Below are positions 44,114 through 52,177 of a DNA stretch of 64,000 bases, in pieces (position 1 is the first letter of the stretch; every line of letters starts with the position of its first letter). A program made the translations under genes and the position numbers. Source of the stretch: Erysipelotrichaceae bacterium (GTDB lineage Bacteria; Bacillota_I; Bacilli_A; Erysipelotrichales; Erysipelotrichaceae); contig JAIKXJ010000087.1 of NCBI GenBank assembly GCA_024684175.1, forward strand, positions 1 through 64,000, given 5' to 3'. The notes beneath the pieces are model-generated. The model was not told where the DNA came from. It made no database searches and saw nothing but the letters and a program-made list of their open reading frames with translations.

Positions 44114-44747
44114 GACCGTTGCGTACAAGGAAATCGTTGGTCTTCGAGAAAGGTCTGGAGCCGAAGAAGCCGTTGTAGGCACTTAAGGGCGAGGGGTGGA
44201 CCGACTCGATGATCAGATGTTTTGAATTCGTAATGAACTGTTTCTTGCTTCGGGCATTGGAGCCCCAGAGGATGAAGACGACCGGGTCGTCTTTTTCATT
44301 TAACTTTTTGATGATCGTATCGGTGAGGATCTCCCAGCCCTGTCCCTTATGGGAATTGGCCCGGTGTTCCTGCACCGTCAACACAGTATTGAGCAACAAG
44401 ACGCCTTGTCTTGCCCATTCCACAAGGAAACCGTGGTCGGGAATGGAACAGCCCAGGTCATCGTGAAGTTCCTTGTAGATGTTCTGAAGTGAAGGCGGGA
44501 CTTGTACGCCTTTGGAGACGGAGAAGGCCAGCCCATGGGCCTGATGCGGCTCATGGTAGGGGTCTTGTCCGAGGATGACGACTTTGGTGTCTTTGTAAGA
44601 CGTCAGCCTAAGTGCCGTATAGATATATTTGGGGATGGGATAGACGGTCTTGTTCTTGTATTCGGAATCAAGAAAAGACCGTAATTTCTTATAGTAGTCT
44701 TTTTCGAATTCTTCTCCGATGACCTCATCCCAGTCATTACCGATCAT
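44085..44747 (-). CDS. ung: Uracil-DNA glycosylase
   Basis: 220 residues from minus-strand ATG 44747; longer frames extend into folC and are not credible. Excises uracil from DNA. Family 1 motifs: catalytic water-activating Asp in [22 protein letters not shown], and the minor-groove loop [13 protein letters not shown]. Together with dut (3085) it keeps uracil out of DNA. Divergent from folC, sharing a palindromic -10 region at 44760-44769. Confidence 0.96.
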   Translation of the reverse strand: MIGNDWDEVIGEEFEKDYYKKLRSFLDSEYKNKTVYPIPKYIYTALRLTSYKDTKVVILGQDPYHEPHQAHGLAFSVSKGVQVPPSLQNIYKELHDDLGCSIPDHGFLVEWARQGVLLLNTVLTVQEHRANSHKGQGWEILTDTIIKKLNEKDDPVVFILWGSNARSKKQFITNSKHLIIESVHPSPLSAYNGFFGSRPFSKTNDFLVRNGLTPIDWQIH

Positions 44748-44759
44748 TTTCACAAAATC

Positions 44760-44769
44760 ATTATATAAT
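44760..44769. promoter_or_regulatory. Palindromic shared -10 element of divergent ung and folC
   Basis: ATTATATAAT is its own reverse complement. It gives TATAAT on the plus strand (44764-44769, six bases before folC ATG) and TATAAT on the minus strand (44765-44760, twelve bases before ung ATG). Confidence 0.6.
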
Positions 44770-44775
44770 ATTCTT

Positions 44776-45984
44776 ATGTTTACAAAGATCGATGAAGCGA
44801 TCGATTGGATCACTTCACGTAAAAGCACGAACTATTCGTTCGAACATTTCAAGAACGTCTGTCATCTTGCGGGAGATCCGCAGGACGGTTTTTATATGAT
44901 CCATGTGGCGGGAACGGACGGCAAGGGATCGACAGTCAATTATCTTTGCGACTTACTGATGTCGCAGGGATATAAAGTCGGCACATTGACCTCGCCTCAC
45001 TATGAGACTCATCTCGACCGGATCCGGGTCAACGGGAAGAACATCACGGATTCCGCATTCCTGAACATCTTGAATGCCAATTACGAATTCTATACGGAAA
45101 ACGAGCTTTCGATGTTCGAGATGGACTATCTGATCATGTGCGATTATTTCAAGGAAGAAAACATCGACTATGCGATCGTGGAAGTCGGCCTGGGCGGACG
45201 GCTGGATTCGACCAATGTGGTCGATGACACCAAACTTTCGATCATCACATCCATCGGTTTTGACCATATGGACCGGCTTGGCGATACGCTCACGAAGATC
45301 TGTTACGAAAAGTGCGGCATCATCAAGAAAGGTTCCAAGGTCTTATGCGGAAAGCTGGATGAGGAATGCATGAATGTCGTAAAGGAAGTGGCTGAGGAAA
45401 GAGATTGTGAAGTCTACACCATTCAGGAGTATACCGACCTGGGCGAGCGCCGCTTCATATATCGGGGAAGGGAATATGAGCTTTCTTCTTTTGCCTCGTA
45501 CCAGCTGCACAACGCGTCCTTGTCTTTGGAAGCGCTGAGGATCATTGCGGAAGATGAAGGTTTTGTCATCGATCAGGAAAAAGCGAAAACGGCCTTGCAT
45601 AATTCTCTGTGGAAGGGCAGGTTCGAGATCGTGCGGCAGAGACCGCGGGTGATCCTGGACGGTGCCCACAACATCCATGCGACGGAAGCCCTGGTAGAAT
45701 CCTTTGACCGTTTCCGCGGCAGCAAGTGCATCATCTTCTCGGCTTTGAAACGCAAGGAATACCGCAAGATGATACAAGTTCTGGAGAAACATTGCGACAA
45801 GCTGGTCCTGACCTCATTTTCAACTTACAATCAGACCATCGATCTGAATGAATTTGAAGGATATGTAACGGAACCGGATTATCAAAAGGCGATCGATGAT
45901 GCCATGAAAGAATATGACAACATCCTGATCTGCGGGTCTTTGTATTTCCTGAGTGAAGTTGTGCTTCATGGCAAATTCGACTAA
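44776..45984 (+). CDS. folC: Folylpolyglutamate synthase / dihydrofolate synthase
   Basis: 402 residues from ATG 44776 ([15 protein letters not shown]). Mur-ligase relative adding glutamate to folates. P-loop [15 protein letters not shown] (family usually GTNGKGS), [48 protein letters not shown]. Both activities are normally in one Gram-positive enzyme. Leaderless configuration. udp follows with its own promoter overlapping the stop. Confidence 0.93.
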   Translation: MFTKIDEAIDWITSRKSTNYSFEHFKNVCHLAGDPQDGFYMIHVAGTDGKGSTVNYLCDLLMSQGYKVGTLTSPHYETHLDRIRVNGKNITDSAFLNILNANYEFYTENELSMFEMDYLIMCDYFKEENIDYAIVEVGLGGRLDSTNVVDDTKLSIITSIGFDHMDRLGDTLTKICYEKCGIIKKGSKVLCGKLDEECMNVVKEVAEERDCEVYTIQEYTDLGERRFIYRGREYELSSFASYQLHNASLSLEALRIIAEDEGFVIDQEKAKTALHNSLWKGRFEIVRQRPRVILDGAHNIHATEALVESFDRFRGSKCIIFSALKRKEYRKMIQVLEKHCDKLVLTSFSTYNQTIDLNEFEGYVTEPDYQKAIDDAMKEYDNILICGSLYFLSEVVLHGKFD

Positions 45985-45987
45985 AAT
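45982..45987 (+). promoter_or_regulatory. -10 box of udp
   Basis: TAAAAT at 45982-45987 overlapping the folC stop codon, with about 30 bases of leader containing GAGGTAA. Confidence 0.45.
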
Positions 45988-46017
45988 GAAGGTATAGAAA
46001 CGAGGTAACAATATCAT

Positions 46018-46800
46018 ATGATCGATTACAGCGAAGGATCAAAGAAACAGTATCATATCGGCACCGGAAAAGACGATATCGGCCAGTATGTCATATTGCC
46101 GGGTGATCCGGGCAGATGCGAAAAGATCGCGAAATATTTCGACAATCCCGTCAAGACCGGCCAGAACAGGGAATACACGACCTATACCGGTACGTTGAAC
46201 GGCGTGAAAGTTTCCGTCTGTTCGACGGGTATCGGCGGACCGAGCGCTTCGATCGCTTTAGAAGAACTGGTCGCCAACGGCGCTCATACGTTCATCCGTA
46301 TCGGTACCTGCGGCGGCATGCAGCTGGATGTCAAGTCCGGTGATGTTGCCGTCTCGACGGCTTCCATCCGCATGGAAGGAACAACGAGAGAGTATGCACC
46401 GATCGAATTCCCGGCGGTCGCCAATCTCGATGTCACCAATGCTCTGGTGCAGGCGTGCAAGAATCTGAACCAGTCTTATGTCGTCGGTGTCACCCAATCC
46501 AAGGATGCCTTCTATGGCCAGCACCGTCCGGAGACATTGCCGAACGGCGACGAGCTTTTAAGAAAATGGAAAGCCTGGCTCGCCCTTGACTGCAAGGTCT
46601 CGGAAATGGAGTCTGCTGCTTTGTTCATCGTCGGACAGTATCTGCGCGTCCGTGTCGGTTCCTGCTTCCTTGTCGTCGCCAACCAGGAGAGGGCAAAGGC
46701 AGGTCTCGATAATCCGCAGGTCCATGATACCGACGGTGCGATCCGTGTCGCCATCGAGGCAATGAAGATCCTGATCGATGAGGATAAGAAAAAACAGTAA
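46018..46800 (+). CDS. udp: Uridine phosphorylase
   Basis: 260 residues, trimeric/hexameric NP-I family. Phosphorolysis of uridine to uracil and ribose-1-phosphate. Signatures: [18 protein letters not shown] (phosphate site), [32 protein letters not shown], and [17 protein letters not shown] (nucleoside-binding Glu/Met). Works with the pyrimidine salvage genes tdk and hpt of the window. The following membrane-protein gene starts 23 bases before its end. Confidence 0.92.
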   Translation: MIDYSEGSKKQYHIGTGKDDIGQYVILPGDPGRCEKIAKYFDNPVKTGQNREYTTYTGTLNGVKVSVCSTGIGGPSASIALEELVANGAHTFIRIGTCGGMQLDVKSGDVAVSTASIRMEGTTREYAPIEFPAVANLDVTNALVQACKNLNQSYVVGVTQSKDAFYGQHRPETLPNGDELLRKWKAWLALDCKVSEMESAALFIVGQYLRVRVGSCFLVVANQERAKAGLDNPQVHDTDGAIRVAIEAMKILIDEDKKKQ

Positions 46801-47293
46801 GATCATCTTCATCAATCTCTTTGTCTGGATCCTGTTTCTTTCTCCGGCAACGAAACTCGATCTGTTCAAAGAAAACTACTCGACCCTTAGTCTTCATACT
46901 AAGGGTTATTTGTTTTTATTCTTTCTCGGCATTGTGACAGGACTGCTGATGGGCTATGAGACCGTAAGGATCTCCGGAAGAAAGATCGGCATCCTCATGT
47001 TTCTCTGCCTGATCCTGGGGACATGTATCCCGCATGAGGTCCCGTATCACCTGAGAGGGAATCTGCATCTCTTGTTTGCCTACAGCGGCGGTTTCGGACT
47101 GCTGACGGTCACATTATTCAATCTTTACCGCCGTTTTGACAAAAGACTTCAAGATCTTTTCATCTTCATCCTTTTTCTCTGTTTCCTGCTTTATCTTCGT
47201 TTCATGATGGTCAATACGCTCATCGAGATCCTGTTGATGAGCACATGTCTGTTCTGTAATTGCGTATCGTTTGTCCGGATCTCCGGTCCATAA
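46778..47293 (+). CDS. Small multi-pass membrane protein of unknown function
   Basis: 171 residues from ATG 46778, inside the udp 3' end without a strong Shine-Dalgarno. Five or six hydrophobic helices (about 8-24, 44-62, 70-86, 98-116, 127-142, 145-162). There is a conserved-looking [20 protein letters not shown] segment with His and Arg between helices. I do not recognise a family; it slightly recalls DUF998-type proteins. Translational coupling suggests expression with udp. Confidence 0.62.
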   Translation: MRIRKNSKIIFINLFVWILFLSPATKLDLFKENYSTLSLHTKGYLFLFFLGIVTGLLMGYETVRISGRKIGILMFLCLILGTCIPHEVPYHLRGNLHLLFAYSGGFGLLTVTLFNLYRRFDKRLQDLFIFILFLCFLLYLRFMMVNTLIEILLMSTCLFCNCVSFVRISGP

Positions 47294-47317
47294 AGAAAAG
47301 CGGATCTAAGTCCGCTT
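47294..47317 (-). terminator. Terminator of the Fic-like gene
   Basis: Minus strand AAGCGGA - CTTAGA - TCCGCTT then TTCTTT, directly after the stop codon. The plus-strand reading lacks a T-run. Confidence 0.75.
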
Positions 47318-47320
47318 CGA

Positions 47321-47890
47321 TCATGCGTAGTAGTCGGGTTTGGGTCCCTTGATGCAGTAGTTGTAGACCCATTCCTTGATGCCGTAATCATTGGAGTCTT
47401 TGTACTGTTTCAGTTTTTCTCTGAATTTGTCTTTATAGATGATCGGGACCGTGAGGAAGCCGCATCCGCTGTCGACGCAGAATTTGTTGGCGAAGCACAT
47501 CGCCGCCCGGACGTCGCCGTCGGTGAACAGGCGCTTATCCAGGATGTACAGGAAGACATCGATGGCGATCTCGAGATTGGCTTTGGTCGGCTGATTGATC
47601 ATTTCGGACAATTCGGCGATCTGGGTCTCGTTCAGTTCGCTTTTGATCCCGTTGTCGAGGTCTTTCATCAGCATCTCATGCAGATGCAAAAGACACTTAT
47701 AATCATTTTCCACTTCCGGATGGGAGAGGATGTATTCATAAGCTTCGTAGAAATTTCGTTCTGCTGTCTGTTTCAAAGGATCATCGTCATGATATCTTGA
47801 CAAAGAAACATTGTTGGCGATGAATTCATCGAGGTGTTTTCTGACAAAAGCGATTTCCTGAACTCTGCTTAATGTGTATTTATTGATCAT
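47321..47890 (-). CDS. Degenerate Fic-domain protein
   Basis: 189 residues from ATG 47890 (GAGGAAG seven bases upstream; an ATG at 47908 is in frame but overlaps the expected transcription start). The second half follows the Fic fold: LLHLHEMLMKDL helix, NLEIAIDVFLYIL helix, then RLFTDGDVRAAMCFANKF and a C-terminal helix-rich end FREKLKQYKDSND...IKEWVYNYCIKG. In active Fic/Doc AMP-transferases the motif is H-x-F-x-D-G-N-[GK]-R. Here it is R120-L-F-T-D-G-D-V-R128, so the catalytic His and the phosphate-binding Asn are gone. It is probably not an AMP-transferase; it could bind or act as an antitoxin or regulator. Divergent from the ROK gene. Confidence 0.68.
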   Translation of the reverse strand: MINKYTLSRVQEIAFVRKHLDEFIANNVSLSRYHDDDPLKQTAERNFYEAYEYILSHPEVENDYKCLLHLHEMLMKDLDNGIKSELNETQIAELSEMINQPTKANLEIAIDVFLYILDKRLFTDGDVRAAMCFANKFCVDSGCGFLTVPIIYKDKFREKLKQYKDSNDYGIKEWVYNYCIKGPKPDYYA

Positions 47891-47910
47891 AGTTTCTTCC
47901 TCGCACATTT

Positions 47911-47916
47911 ATTATA
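47911..47916 (-). promoter_or_regulatory. -10 box of the Fic-like gene
   Basis: Minus-strand TATAAT (47916-47911) giving a leader of about 15-18 bases with GAGGAAG. Confidence 0.5.
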
Positions 47917-47955
47917 AACTATGTTTCCCGTTCTTAATGTGAAATCGTAATCGGA

Positions 47956-47961
47956 TATAAT
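47956..47961 (+). promoter_or_regulatory. -10 box of the ROK kinase gene
   Basis: TATAAT at 47956-47961; the short leader carries AGGAG before ATG 47985. Confidence 0.55.
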
Positions 47962-47984
47962 AAGGATAGCAGGAGAAAAATATC

Positions 47985-48875
47985 ATGAATGTACTATGTT
48001 TTGATGTCGGCGGGACCAGCGTGAAATACGGTCTTCTGAATGAATCGGGCGAGATCCTTGAGAAGGACAGTTTTCCGGCAAGGACGGGATCGATGGAAGC
48101 TTTTCTTTCTTCGATCAAAGAGGTCTATGACAAGTATGCGGGAAGATTTGAAGGTGTTTCTTTTTCGATGCCCGGAGTGATCGATCCCGATACCGGATAT
48201 TTCATCAGCGGCGGAGCATATGACGGATTCATGCACGGGATCAACATGAAAGAAGTCTTTTCTTCGTTCATCAAAGAAGATCTCGTCATCACCAACGATG
48301 CCAAATGTGCTGCGTACGGCGAATTGGGTTACGGCTGTCTGAAGGACGTGAACGATGCGGCAGTCATCGTCTTAGGCACGGGGATCGGCGGCTGTCTGAT
48401 CAAAGACCGCAAGCCTTTATACGGGGCACATCTTTTAGCCGGTGAATTCTCGTTCATCAATACGACGTCGCAATCCGGCTTTGAAGGAGCCTTTGCGAAA
48501 AGGTGCGGTGTCGCAGGACTGCTAAACAGAGTCAAGGAAGAACTGCAGGATGGCAAAGAATACTCCGGAAGGGAGATCTTTGCGATGGCCAATGAAGGCA
48601 ATGAGAAGGTCCTCAACGCTCTGCGCCGCTTCTGTTTCGATCTGGCCGTCCAGATATTGAATATCCAGGTGATCTTTGACCCGGAGGTCTTCGCGATCGG
48701 CGGGGGCATCTCACAGCAGAAGATCCTCTTCGAGCTGATCGATGAACAGTTTCAAAAGATCAAGGAAGCCAGAGGCCAGCTTTTCTTCAGGATCCCTGAT
48801 GTGGTGGCTTGTGCGTTCCGCAACGATGCCAATCTGATCGGTGCGCTTTACCGATTCGTTTCCGAACATCAATAA
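47985..48875 (+). CDS. ROK-family sugar kinase
   Basis: 296 residues. ATP-binding phosphate loop LCFDVGGTSVKYGL at the N-terminus, substrate region PGVIDPDTGYF, catalytic Asp in VITNDAKCAAYGELGYG, adenosine loop VIVLGTGIGGCLI and FAIGGGISQQ. The CxCGxxGCxE zinc motif of many ROK glucokinases is absent, as in beta-glucoside kinase BglK-type members. Likely phosphorylates glucose, a derivative or a beta-glucoside; exact substrate unknown. No sugar transporter adjacent. Confidence 0.87.
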   Translation: MNVLCFDVGGTSVKYGLLNESGEILEKDSFPARTGSMEAFLSSIKEVYDKYAGRFEGVSFSMPGVIDPDTGYFISGGAYDGFMHGINMKEVFSSFIKEDLVITNDAKCAAYGELGYGCLKDVNDAAVIVLGTGIGGCLIKDRKPLYGAHLLAGEFSFINTTSQSGFEGAFAKRCGVAGLLNRVKEELQDGKEYSGREIFAMANEGNEKVLNALRRFCFDLAVQILNIQVIFDPEVFAIGGGISQQKILFELIDEQFQKIKEARGQLFFRIPDVVACAFRNDANLIGALYRFVSEHQ

Positions 48876-48901
48876 ATATCATTTTTCATCCCGTAGATCT
48901 T

Positions 48902-48929
48902 AACCGGCAAATATGCCGGTTTTTCTTTT
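48902..48929 (+). terminator. Terminator of the ROK gene
   Basis: ACCGGCA - AATA - TGCCGGT then TTTTCTTTT. Confidence 0.85.
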
Positions 48930-48964
48930 GATCATGTTTTATGGGAAGAAGAAAGAAAAGCGAG

Positions 48965-48970
48965 TAAAAT
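48965..48970 (+). promoter_or_regulatory. -10 box of the ATP-grasp gene, leaderless configuration
   Basis: TAAAAT at 48965-48970, six bases (AGAAGC) before ATG 48977. Confidence 0.6.
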
Positions 48971-48976
48971 AGAAGC

Positions 48977-49978
48977 ATGAGTTCTATCTTTGACCGCTTT
49001 GAGTTACAAAGCTTCAAGAGGATGTATGACAACGCCCGAGCCGTACATAAGTATTCCAAAAAGAATACGCTTTTCATACTCTTGGATATGGCAAACTGTA
49101 TATTGAATGACCATATCGGCTACATGGAGTACAATCTCTTTCATTTCGTCAACAAGTCCAAACAGGACCGCAAGACTTATGTGAACTTCGATTATTCCCA
49201 ATACTTGTTCAAGACACTGAATCAGAAAGAATACATCGGCCTGTTCAACGACAAGCTCAAGTTCAATGAGATCTTCAAAGGGTTCCTGGGAAGAGATTTC
49301 CTCAACATTGCCGAAGCAAACTATGAAGACTTTGAACGCTTCTGCAAAGGAAAAGACATCTTCTTCTGCAAACCGGCGGATTCCTGTTCGGGCAAGGGCA
49401 TCTACAAGAACATCAGGATCGATGAAAACAGCGATCTGAAAGAGATCTATGACTATCTGAAAGAAAACAAGCTCTTCGTTGAAGGCAGCATCCTTCAGCA
49501 TCCCGAAATGAATAAGCTCAATCCGACTTCCATCAACACGGTCCGGATCACGACCTTATTGGATAAGAACGATGAAGCCCATGTCATGTACACCTTGCAA
49601 AGGATCGGTTTGGAAGGCATGTCGGTCGACAATGTTGGATCGGGCGGCATCTATACCGTCTTGTCGCAAGAGGGGAAGATCATTCATCCCTGCTGGTCGG
49701 ACAAGACCATCACGACTTATACGAAACATCCGTCCAGCGGCATGGATCTGATCGGTTTTGAAGTCCCGTATTTCAAGCAGGCTCTGGAATTGTGCAAAAA
49801 GGCAGCCATAGTGGAGAAACATATCCGCTATGTGGGCTGGGACATCGCCATCACGAAAGAAGGTCCCTGCATCGTGGAAGGCAATCCGCTGCCGGGCTAT
49901 GATATGCCGCAGAATTACTTCGTCACAAACAAAGATACCGGCCTGAAGCCGGAATTTGAAAAGATATTGAACAGTTAA
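48977..49978 (+). CDS. Sugar-transfer-associated ATP-grasp protein
   Basis: 333 residues. ATP-grasp fold: KDIFFCKPADSCSGKGIYKNI (nucleotide-binding Lys and Gly/Ser loop), LFVEGSILQHPEMNKLNPTSINTVRITTLL, and metal ligands in YVGWDIAITKEGPCIVEGNPLPGYDM. This matches the ATP-grasp group found with polysaccharide and sugar-transfer genes, where it probably makes an amide or ester on a saccharide. No such genes are next to it, so the substrate is open. Stands alone between terminators. Confidence 0.78.
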   Translation: MSSIFDRFELQSFKRMYDNARAVHKYSKKNTLFILLDMANCILNDHIGYMEYNLFHFVNKSKQDRKTYVNFDYSQYLFKTLNQKEYIGLFNDKLKFNEIFKGFLGRDFLNIAEANYEDFERFCKGKDIFFCKPADSCSGKGIYKNIRIDENSDLKEIYDYLKENKLFVEGSILQHPEMNKLNPTSINTVRITTLLDKNDEAHVMYTLQRIGLEGMSVDNVGSGGIYTVLSQEGKIIHPCWSDKTITTYTKHPSSGMDLIGFEVPYFKQALELCKKAAIVEKHIRYVGWDIAITKEGPCIVEGNPLPGYDMPQNYFVTNKDTGLKPEFEKILNS

Positions 49979-49982
49979 ACAA

Positions 49983-50023
49983 CAGACGGTCCCGGTGAAA
50001 AAACACAGGAGACCGTCTTTTCT
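49983..50023 (+). terminator. Terminator of the ATP-grasp gene
   Basis: AGACGGTC ... GACCGTCT then TTTCT, stem of eight pairs closing a 20-nt loop. Confidence 0.7.
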
Positions 50024-50024
50024 A

Positions 50025-50335
50025 TTGAATAGACACTGACGGAGTTTTCTTATTCCGGATCCGGTATTCATATGTTATTAATGAGTGCAGCGAGATCAAT
50101 ATTTGTTTTTTTCTTTGACCGGATCATTTTATCGATATGATTTCAACAGTTTCTTTTGTTGCAAAGGGTAGCAAAAAAAGTTTCGTTCTGACTCAATTGG
50201 AATTAAAAAAGGCACAATATGATTCATTTTTTCGGAATTTTTGTGCAAATAATTGATACTTCAACTTTATGATATGTCATTATATTGATGGATTATATTA
50301 TCCAAGGGATTTTTTGCGAGCAGAGGAAAACGAAG
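50025..50335 (+). other. AT-rich intergenic stretch before the decayed surface-protein locus
   Basis: About 310 bases with many A/T runs and no convincing reading frame. I see no strong promoter boxes, riboswitch or repeat. A TTG/ATG at 50285/50288 is in frame with the next gene, but its likely start is TTG 50336. The base composition differs from the surrounding genes, fitting a horizontally acquired locus. Confidence 0.5.
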
Positions 50336-50971
50336 TTGGCCAATAAGACACTGTCAAAACTGAAACGGGATGAACTGCTGAACCTGTTATATGAACAGGA
50401 GAAGCGCATCGAAGAACTTGAAACAAAAAACAAGGAACTTCAGGCTCAGCTGGATGACAGGCATATCCGGATCTCAAAAGTAGGTTCGATCGCTGACGCC
50501 TCGCTTGCATTGACGGGCATCTTCAAGGAAGCACAGAAGGCTGCCGAGCTGTACCTGCAGAATGTGCAGGGCATCGTCAGGGAAAAACAGACGGATAAAT
50601 ATGTCTTCCCGGCTAAGACGAACGAACAGCCTAAACCTGTGAGTCCGCCGCAGAACACGCCTGCAGCTCAAGCGCAGGTCAAACCTGCTGCAACGGCTCC
50701 GGCAAAACCTGCTGCTCAGCCGCAGACGAAACCGGCTGCAGAACCTAAGCCGACCGCTCCTGTACAGGTCCAGGCAAAACGGGCCAAACAAACGGCGGCA
50801 GTCAAGCCTGTGACGCAGAAGCATGTGGCACAAAACAAGGCTGCGGTTCCGGTCAAAGATTCCGCAAATGTCCCGACGGCTGATATCCCTGTGCATCAGG
50901 TCAAACCTGCGGCACAGAAGCCTGCTTATGTGGGCAGACATTCCAAAGGCGGCAACGGAGACAAGAAATGA
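50336..50971 (+). CDS. Coiled-coil protein with Pro/Ala/Lys-rich tail, partner of the adjacent signal peptidase
   Basis: 211 residues from TTG 50336, preceded by AGAGGAAAA. Residues 1-45 form a coiled coil (LKRDELLNLLYEQEKRIEELETKNKEL), 50-85 a conserved segment (RISKVGSIADASLALTGIFKEAQKAAELY), and from about 100 the protein is Pro/Ala/Lys/Gln-rich repeats such as KPAAxxPAKPAA. Proteins with this N-terminal pattern occur upstream of a signal peptidase I gene and large surface-protein genes in gut Bacillota. Function is not known. Overlaps the signal peptidase start by four bases. Confidence 0.6.
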   Translation: MANKTLSKLKRDELLNLLYEQEKRIEELETKNKELQAQLDDRHIRISKVGSIADASLALTGIFKEAQKAAELYLQNVQGIVREKQTDKYVFPAKTNEQPKPVSPPQNTPAAQAQVKPAATAPAKPAAQPQTKPAAEPKPTAPVQVQAKRAKQTAAVKPVTQKHVAQNKAAVPVKDSANVPTADIPVHQVKPAAQKPAYVGRHSKGGNGDKK

Positions 50972-51534
50972 GCACATTCTCGGCAAACGACTATAAGAAC
51001 GAACTGGATCGTGTCAAACAAAGAAGCCTGTTTCGTAAAATGGTCAAGTTCACCGTTTATGCGCTGATCACCGTTGCGGCAATCGCGGTATTGATCGCCG
51101 TGCTCTTACTTCCGGTGTTGAGGATCTACGGTACGTCCATGACCCCGACTTTGGAAGAAGGGGAGTATGTCCTTTCGGTCAAAGGGGAATGGTTTTCTAC
51201 AGGAGATGTCATCGCGTTTTATTACAACAATAAAGTGTTGGTAAAAAGGGTAATTGCCAATAGCGGTGACTGAGTCGACATCGACGATAAGGGTAACGTC
51301 TATGTCAACAATGTACTGATCGATGAACCTTATGTATCGGAAAAGGCTTTGGGCGACTGCAATATCCGGCTTCCGTACCAGGTCCCGGAAAACAGGACCT
51401 TCGTCATGGGAGACCACAGGAGCGTATCCGTCGATTCGCGTAATACGGCCATCGGCTGTGTTGCAGACGAACAGGTCGTCGGCAAGATCATATTCAAGGT
51501 CTGGCCTCTGAACAAGATGGGTATGGTCAAGTAA
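50968..51534 (+). pseudogene. lepB: Signal peptidase I interrupted by an in-frame TGA
   Basis: The frame from ATG 50968 gives a complete 188-codon signal peptidase I except for TGA at 51271-51273 (codon 102). Before it: membrane helix about 29-51, catalytic Ser57 in RIYGTSMTPTL and Lys93 in VKRVIANSGD. After it, same frame: VDIDDKGNVYVN, FVMGDHRSVSVDSRN (box E) and the normal C-terminus to TAA 51532. Relatives have Trp in the GDWV position, so one TGG-to-TGA change explains it. The 101-residue product keeps the dyad but lacks the later boxes. It belongs to a degraded surface-protein locus. Confidence 0.8.
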
Positions 51535-51675
51535 TCAGTTAAATATGTTTACAACAGATCTTGGGTAGATCTGTGAAGAAAAAAAAGATCTCAAATCTTA
51601 TGGGTAAAGAGGAAAGATCGATCCGAAGAAGTCCATGGGTAAGGACGTCTTCTAGAAATGAAAGAGGGAAGGAAT

Positions 51676-52011
51676 ATGAATTGGGGAAAACTTTTCAACT
51701 CTAAACGCAACAAGCGTGCATTTTATGTCTTAGCTTCCATCGTCGTCTTTGTAACGACGAACATGCTGGTACTTCCGGCACTTACGATCGATGAAGATAC
51801 GGCGATCGAAGATCCTGCGATATCGAATGAGACGCTATCTCAAGAGACCATCAATGAGCTTGAGACCGTAGCGGATCCTTTTGCGATCGAACAGGAAAGG
51901 GAAGACGCACTGAATAATAATACCGATACGCCGACAGTATCAGATGCCGCAGATAGGTCGGACTCAGCCTGGATACCAAGAAGGTGGATTGCGATTATTA
52001 TGCATATCTGA
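51676..52011 (+). pseudogene. N-terminal remnant of a large surface/pilin-type protein
   Basis: From ATG 51676 (GAGGGAAGGAAT upstream) the frame encodes a basic head, a signal/membrane helix (RAFYVLASIVVFVTTNMLVLPALTI) and an acidic linker (about 35-92), the usual beginning of large Cna-B/adhesin-type proteins that follow signal peptidase I in such loci. From about 51957 the sequence becomes that of another gene in a different frame, and this frame ends at 52011. Most of the protein, including any anchor signal, is missing. Confidence 0.65.
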
Positions 52012-52115
52012 AGGGAGATCCCAATCCCTTGAATCAGTTCAGGGGAGAGTATATGAGCCAGTATGCGTTTGCGGAATCCACCAGGGCTTATCTGGAAAGG
52101 AAGTACTACGAATAA
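51960..52115 (+). pseudogene. C-terminal remnant of a BTAD-containing transcriptional regulator
   Basis: Frame from 51960 to TAA 52113 gives GLSLDTKKVDCDYYAYLKGDPNPLNQF, then RGEYMSQYAFAESTRAYLERKYYE. This matches the end of response regulators with a bacterial transcriptional activation domain (the conserved VDCDYY, F-RGEYM-QY and AE-T parts). No start codon or N-terminal part is present. It is joined to the surface-protein fragment, indicating a deletion. Confidence 0.6.
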
Positions 52116-52140
52116 AGAGGATATTCCTCTTTTTTCTTTT
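52113..52140 (+). terminator. Terminator after the regulator remnant
   Basis: AAAGAGGA - TAT - TCCTCTTT then TTTCTTTT. Confidence 0.82.
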
Positions 52141-52148
52141 AATTGTTT

Positions 52149-52154
52149 TACAAT
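52149..52154 (+). promoter_or_regulatory. -10 box of the M18 aminopeptidase gene
   Basis: TACAAT at 52149-52154; leader of about 17 bases with AGGTGG. Confidence 0.4.
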
Positions 52155-52177
52155 AGAAAAAACAGGTGGTGAATACT

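Noticed and set aside
47890..47908. Upstream ATG 47908 as the start of the Fic-like protein
   Set aside because: It falls two bases after the -10 box and so before the expected transcription start; ATG 47890 has a good GAGGAAG site.
50640..50800. Repeat array (CRISPR-like) in the Pro/Ala/Lys-rich region
   Set aside because: The repetition comes from a coding low-complexity segment with variable units and no unique spacers. No CRISPR array or cas gene was seen anywhere in the window.
51271..51273. UGA read as Trp (Mollicutes-type code) or as selenocysteine in the signal peptidase gene
   Set aside because: TGA ends many genes here in tight ATGA overlaps and Trp is written TGG throughout, so the code is standard. 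No SECIS-like hairpin follows, and the position is a Trp site, not a Cys/Sec site.
51535..51675. c-di-GMP or other known riboswitch before the surface-protein remnant
   Set aside because: The 140-nt leader has hairpins (ACAGATC/GATCTGT) but none of the GEMM conserved bases, and no other class I could recognise.
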